36,309 nt of DNA from Verrucomicrobiales bacterium (GTDB lineage Bacteria > Verrucomicrobiota > Verrucomicrobiia > Limisphaerales > DUCD01): assembly GCA_012959985.1 (NCBI GenBank), contig DUCD01000413.1:33959-70267 (forward strand), written 5' to 3'. The notes beneath the pieces were generated by a model that worked only from the letters and a program-made list of their open reading frames with translations, was not told the DNA's origin and ran no database searches. The position numbers were made by a program, and so were the translations under genes. This document shows, piece after piece, positions 33,001-36,309 of this stretch (position 1 is its first letter; every line of letters starts with the position of its first letter).

Positions 33001-36000
33001 ACAATGTCCGAGCGACGGGGAAAGTAGTTTTCACGGATTGTATTAACCTCGGGAAGCCAGGCATTGTCACGTGTCAATGGCGTGCTACGCTTCGAATCTC
33101 CCCAACGGGCCGATTCGGCAACAACGGCCCGGTCGATCTGCTCAATACGTTTATCGAAGAGCGTGGTCGCTACTTCGACCGTCAACAGGCCCCCATTAAA
33201 GAAATGGCGATGGACATGATCAGCAACCAACAATCGAAACTCCGCATTCGCGCTCAGTTGCTGCCAGAACCACTGGGGATTGCTTTGAGGAAAATTATCT
33301 CCGGCGGGCCAAGGTCCGGTGCGATCTTGATTCACATTGAGGAGAGTGTGCTCGGCATCGTGCACAAAAGATTTAAAACCTTCCCGTTGATTACGGTTTC
33401 GGATTGAGAAAAAGTTGTTCGGACCTCTGTTCGCGCCAAAATTGGATATCGGGGCGTCCAAATTGCCTCCGTAAAGAATGATCAGCATGTAGTCGATCAG
33501 ATTGGGTAGATCGATCAAGACAGGAAAATCAAGGTTTGGGGTCCCGTCAGGATTGTTACCCTGCACACGCTGATAGGCAGCATCACTCTTCAATCCTGCT
33601 TTGGCCTGCTCCCAAAGATCCCGCCATGCTTCAATATTGCCGTCGGTGGCGGCGGCAATATAGCCTTGATTGGTATCCACTTTTATAACGTCATAGTCTT
33701 CCTTTGAACCACCGTAGTAGGTTTCTCCAAAGGAAGCTTCCGGTCGTTCGTCCGTATTGTACAAACCCCAATAGTAACCATTGATGTAAAGGTGATAGAA
33801 CTCTCCGCGCTCAGCCTGATGTCCCATGGCGAGCTGCACATCACGACTGAATTGGTCACGAATGAAGATGCCTTTTGAATCCCCTTGAAAACTCCATGAG
33901 TAGTTTTGGAAGGTCCGCAAGTCGATATTGTCGAAGGTGTCGGCTCCGTTGTCTCCAAAAAGGGGATGACGAAGTTTCGATTTGCCATACTCCTCGCGGA
34001 AGAAAAGGCGGAAAGCGTGTTTGGGGTTTTGCTCACTGCGACTGAATCCACCACGGACCCGTATCCCGGCGTCGATTTGAAACTCATCATCACCGGCAGG
34101 ATCGATCAATTCGACGGATGCAGGCCTTTCCCAATCCCGGCCGTCTTGGCGTGGGTTGGCGTAGATGCCCCCGCTCCGACTGAAGAGGTCGTCCAGATCC
34201 ATGACGATCGAGAAGGACGGAATGGTTTTAAGGTCATCAATGATCGTGTCGCGGTACTGAGGGCTGTTCACGACATCGGGATCCATTCCATAATCAAGCA
34301 CGTTGGATCCCCACTTGTTTGGCCAACCATCTTGAGCCGCCGTTTGGGGAGATTGGCGGATAACATCATCAAGGAAAAGATAGGTTTGGGTATCAACGTT
34401 CGAAGCCTCGAAACCGTCTTTGAACGCCACCGCCCGAAGAATCGTTGTTTTTTCGATACGGATAGGGCCTTCGTATAGTTGTCCCGTATTTTCGGTAGGC
34501 GGGAGCCCATTGGTGGTAAACCGTATCTGAGCACCTTCGGTTTCAGTGGTAATCTCTAAATCGAACGGTTCCTCATAAAAACCACGGTCGTGACTAAAGT
34601 TGGTATCGGCAGTAAAGGCGAAAAAGCCGCCCGTGTTTGCTTCCCCGGGTGTGGGAGTTGAGAAGTAGTGGGTGGTGTCGTTTTCAATCTTGATGTCGGT
34701 CAGTTCAACCGCGAAGAGGAAATCGTCGTCGGAAACGGATGCGTTGAGCGCCTGAATGGCCAGCACGTTCTTTCCCGGTCTCAGGAGGTCGGGAAGATTA
34801 ATGACTTCCAGAGCGGTGCTGTCGGACGCCGATTTAGCGGACGTCGCGGTTCCGTTCCAATCGGGGTTTTCCGGAGCGTTGCGACGGGCAACCTCTTCGC
34901 CGTTGAGATAGGCTATGAAACCGTCGTTATACATCGCGGCCAAGGTAAGCGTGTTGAACTCGGCACCCTCGGCGACCTGGAATGGGAACCGTAAGTAAAG
35001 AGAGGCATTGTGGCCCTTCAAGTCTGACCCGAGATCGGTTTCAAACGAGAATCCGGTGGAGTGATTATCTGGAGCATTGTCGGAAGAATGAGTGGTTCGC
35101 ACGGCGAGCCCACCCTTAGCGGTGTCACCCACGAGGCGAAACGCGTTTTCAGTCCAGAATGAGCGGGTTCCTTGAGCGGCCCAGAATTCCAGCGAGGCAC
35201 CGCCGCCCCACTCGTAATGCACGAGGCGGAGCTCGTAGTCCCCGGCTTCCGCGAATTGGAAGGTGGCGAGACTGTCCGCCGGCCCCCTTGCTCCGGGGAA
35301 AGCGAGGCGGTGGCTGCCGATGTCAAGCCCGAAACCATCGTCACTATTGACGCCGAAGGTCCAATTACCGGAAGAAGGGATGGTGATGGTCGCGGTGGCT
35401 TCGATCACGAAATTGTCGATATCCCCGCTCGCGCCTGGAAAAGGTTGATTGTTCGAGTAATGGGCGCCTCCGCCGGATCCGACGTAATTGAGTTGGGCTG
35501 CGATAACGGTCGTGACCGATGACTGAAGGCCGGGACTTGAAATCACGGTCTCGGCGCGGGCAAGATTGTTAAGGGTGGTCGAAGATTTGATATTGCGCAC
35601 CAGGAATCCCGGGACGGAGGATTGATAACCCACAGGCTGCGCGGCGGTGCGCCAAGCGGAATCATCGAAGTCGGGATCGATCCACAGTTCGTTGAGATCC
35701 CCATTCTCGGGAACGAGGTAGGCACCGGAATCATCCAGGGTGACTAAGGATTGTCGTGTCACGATTTGGCCCACACCATAAGAATTGTCGCCAGACTGTT
35801 CGGGATACTCCGGATCGAACGCGTGTTCCACAGTGACCCCGTCGGATTGTATTAAGGCGAGGTATTCTCCGTTGGCGCCCAAGCTGAAATTCGTGTGAAG
35901 CGGGACGGTTGGATCACGACGATCCTTGCCGGAGGCGAAAACGATAAAGAAGTCTTTCGGATTGATCGTCACAGCAGGAAACCGCCATTTTCCGGGCAAC

Positions 36001-36203
36001 TCCGGGTCGTCCGTCAAACGCCAATTCTCCAAATTCACGGGAGCGTCGCTGGAGTTGAAGAGTTCGATCCAGTCCGGAGTATCGCCGTCTTCGTCGATGA
36101 ATGAAGAATTATTGCCTGCCATGAACTCTGAGATCTGAATTTGGCCAGAAACAGAGGAAACTCCCAGGAGAGCCGTTGCTATAATTAAAATAATACGATG
36201 CAT
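30039..36203 (-). CDS. Giant secreted lamin-tail / PA14 / CotH protein
   Basis: This 2054-residue protein has a signal peptide (MHRIILIIATALLGVSSVSG). In order I see: lamin-tail domain 1 (ISEFMAGNNSSFIDEDGDTPDWIELFN, about 22-115); a PA14-like domain (TFGVNSDDGFGLDIG...GDYELRLVHYEWGGGASLEFWAA, about 235-360); a jelly-roll-like segment (400-505); a chitobiase-like domain (PTENTGQLYEGPIRIEKTTILRAVAFK, about 545-605); a CotH kinase-like domain (IRVRGGFSRSEQNPKHAFRLFFREEYG onward, about 660-1030); a second chitobiase-like domain (IYFTVDGSDPR); three more lamin-tail domains (DLVVTEIMYHP, VVINEILTN, VVINEIRYNP); a PKD-like domain (NVVVGIYPTPIELNASVQDDG); and a C-terminal carbohydrate-binding-like region (about 1745-2000). 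The domains suggest attachment to polysaccharide or cell surface, and CotH domains can phosphorylate proteins; the substrate is unknown. It is the first gene of its strand here, with TATAAT upstream. Confidence 0.9.
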   Translation of the reverse strand: MHRIILIIATALLGVSSVSGQIQISEFMAGNNSSFIDEDGDTPDWIELFNSSDAPVNLENWRLTDDPELPGKWRFPAVTINPKDFFIVFASGKDRRDPTVPLHTNFSLGANGEYLALIQSDGVTVEHAFDPEYPEQSGDNSYGVGQIVTRQSLVTLDDSGAYLVPENGDLNELWIDPDFDDSAWRTAAQPVGYQSSVPGFLVRNIKSSTTLNNLARAETVISSPGLQSSVTTVIAAQLNYVGSGGGAHYSNNQPFPGASGDIDNFVIEATATITIPSSGNWTFGVNSDDGFGLDIGSHRLAFPGARGPADSLATFQFAEAGDYELRLVHYEWGGGASLEFWAAQGTRSFWTENAFRLVGDTAKGGLAVRTTHSSDNAPDNHSTGFSFETDLGSDLKGHNASLYLRFPFQVAEGAEFNTLTLAAMYNDGFIAYLNGEEVARRNAPENPDWNGTATSAKSASDSTALEVINLPDLLRPGKNVLAIQALNASVSDDDFLFAVELTDIKIENDTTHYFSTPTPGEANTGGFFAFTADTNFSHDRGFYEEPFDLEITTETEGAQIRFTTNGLPPTENTGQLYEGPIRIEKTTILRAVAFKDGFEASNVDTQTYLFLDDVIRQSPQTAAQDGWPNKWGSNVLDYGMDPDVVNSPQYRDTIIDDLKTIPSFSIVMDLDDLFSRSGGIYANPRQDGRDWERPASVELIDPAGDDEFQIDAGIRVRGGFSRSEQNPKHAFRLFFREEYGKSKLRHPLFGDNGADTFDNIDLRTFQNYSWSFQGDSKGIFIRDQFSRDVQLAMGHQAERGEFYHLYINGYYWGLYNTDERPEASFGETYYGGSKEDYDVIKVDTNQGYIAAATDGNIEAWRDLWEQAKAGLKSDAAYQRVQGNNPDGTPNLDFPVLIDLPNLIDYMLIILYGGNLDAPISNFGANRGPNNFFSIRNRNQREGFKSFVHDAEHTLLNVNQDRTGPWPAGDNFPQSNPQWFWQQLSANAEFRLLVADHVHRHFFNGGLLTVEVATTLFDKRIEQIDRAVVAESARWGDSKRSTPLTRDNAWLPEVNTIRENYFPRRSDIVFNQLKSKGFYPTLAAPEYNQHGGVVAADFEISVNSPNGSIYFTVDGSDPRLSGGAISPSAIRYTDPIPLLENGTIKSRTRFGSIWSALTEASFIRRQTFTDLVVTEIMYHPTESDVGELEFIELTNMTTEEIDLSDVHFTSGIDFRFPPGTRIGAGEVVLIVQSLVDFQLRYPDLAPIGQYTGRLNNGGERLTLVHASGEEILSFAYNDGPPWPLFADGQGFSLVPRNSNEAFDPTNGGNWRSSADIGGSPGADDRPSGIPTVVINEILTNTDAPQLDTIELYNPTDEPADISHWRISDNLQQPNKFRIPADVVIPVGGFLVFTEDQFNPTPGKDGSFTFSSLGEEAFLFSADVDGNLTGYTDGFRFDASASGVSFGRYLTSRDVSRFPPQIETSFNEPNIGPRVGPVVINEIRYNPSGNDLEFIEIKNITDHPVDLFDPENPENTWKLDGVGFGFSSGVTLPPNGVGVVSAVDPERFRSVNNLPQEIAIFGPFGGSLRDNGETLSLLRPGMPVVDSETGETNTPYIAVDRVRYDNREPWPSEADGFGPSLERINPSGYGDDAINWRASLGSASPGLNNDGNRVPTVDAGDAVNVVVGIYPTPIELNASVQDDGLPNPPAELSVVWTQISGPEQIEFSDPHTLNPTITIPDEGTWILKLTVNDGEFSASDEVAITTTFSMLGLFEAVAGTRFIEVEDFNYTDAAGNPGQWQINGVDKPNGGPYGEPYDGGAYDGLGATQGIDFFETGNNPSSDASKAYRFRAIEQDNRGNSTNGTGPAPEMIEFNGTGNADRGAFTVSSNYKIGWAGVGDWYNFTRDFPENETEYNVFAHVSAGGDQTNPSLHPRTRIGWVENPLVADSNVEWIGEFSGQGSGDWSTGAFYRAHEEGNSGIPVTVTASGVKTVRWEMTGGVLDFNYLAFVPVSNVSDEEITLTISLLEGGLVQISWQGGGKLKSSPNVEEPYEVVADQSNPYTVESGVTVFFVIEP

Positions 36204-36209
36204 TGGTTT

Positions 36210-36215
36210 ATTATA
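36210..36215 (-). promoter_or_regulatory. -10 box before the giant CotH gene
   Basis: On the minus strand TATAAT (36215-36210) lies 6 nt before the ATG at 36203. No convincing -35 box is found at 16-18 bp; instead the dispersed motif AAACTTGATGC ends 7 nt upstream. If used, the transcript would be nearly leaderless, as proposed for the TPR gene. Confidence 0.3.
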
Positions 36216-36222
36216 CTCTTAC

Positions 36223-36273
36223 GCATCAAGTTTTCGGATTTAAACCTCGGAATTCTTCACAAACTTGATGCCG
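36223..36273. repeat. Dispersed motif copies 2 and 3, forming an 11-bp inverted repeat
   Basis: GCATCAAGTTT (36223-36233) and AAACTTGATGC (36261-36271) are perfect inverted repeats with a 27-bp spacer. The left arm, read on the minus strand, extends to TCCGAAAACTTGATGC, identical to 39-54; the right arm extends to AAACTTGATGCCG, identical to 44-56. The pair lies directly upstream of the CotH gene and could be an operator or part of an intergenic repeat. Confidence 0.5.
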
Positions 36274-36309
36274 GGCAGAACAGGGTGCCTGAAGGTGGCC
36301 GCGCTGAGG
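36274..36309. other. Unassigned window edge
   Basis: The last 36 bases hold no recognisable feature; any gene they belong to lies outside the window. Confidence 0.4.

Overview
The window reads as a chromosomal segment of a free-living Gram-negative bacterium, most likely from the Verrucomicrobiota (PVC group). This is inferred from the protein content: double-propeller FG-GAP/ASPIC-UnbV (CRTAC-type) proteins, a TPR + CRTAC gene pair, an FG-GAP protein with a CxxCH haem motif, a PQQ-type propeller, and a 2054-residue lamin-tail/PA14/CotH protein. No rRNA or other phylogenetic marker is present to fix the lineage. I see no tRNA, rRNA, CRISPR array, integrase or full-length IS.

Layout. 218-2439 (+): two-gene NatAB-type ABC exporter. 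2563-4143 (-): poly(A) polymerase family protein PcnB with an Arg/Ser-rich tail. 4453-5102 (+): FitA/VapB-like antitoxin and a PIN toxin whose C-terminal end is lost. 5072-9025 (+): RNA helicase HrpA, starting inside the toxin remnant. 9172-10089 (+): BASS-family transporter. 10112-11752 (-): type II NADH dehydrogenase fused to a cyclic-nucleotide-binding domain. 11828-22831 (-): FG-GAP protein, PLD-family lipoprotein, hotdog thioesterase, and two coupled giant CRTAC paralogues, probably read from a promoter near 22.87 kb. 23218-26733 (+, divergent): membrane-anchored TPR protein and a CRTAC protein interrupted by one in-frame TGA. 26817-28010 (-): PQQ-type beta-propeller. 28173-29879 (-): cytochrome c/FG-GAP gene broken by a short insertion. 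30039-36203 (-): giant secreted CotH/lamin-tail protein.

Two results stand out. First, the TGA at 26083-26085 lies in the middle of a continuous 869-codon CRTAC frame. It would give the redox-like motif U-S-C, and a 6-bp hairpin with a G near the start of its loop begins 14 nt downstream, as expected for a bacterial SECIS element. I propose an undescribed selenoprotein of the CRTAC/ASPIC-UnbV family. Second, the cytochrome c/FG-GAP gene carries a 54-bp, partly palindromic insert flanked by a 6-bp direct repeat (GGTTGA). Removing the insert and one repeat copy restores a perfect calcium-loop motif and one open frame, so this is a recent small-element insertion and not recoding.

Taken together, 11.8-36.2 kb is mainly an export and surface region: eight of its ten genes encode proteins that appear exported, lipid-anchored or membrane-anchored (the thioesterase is the clear exception, and the PLD protein is a lipoprotein). 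Many carry calcium-loop propellers whose biochemical roles are unknown. The first 11.7 kb is mostly housekeeping RNA metabolism, transport and respiration.
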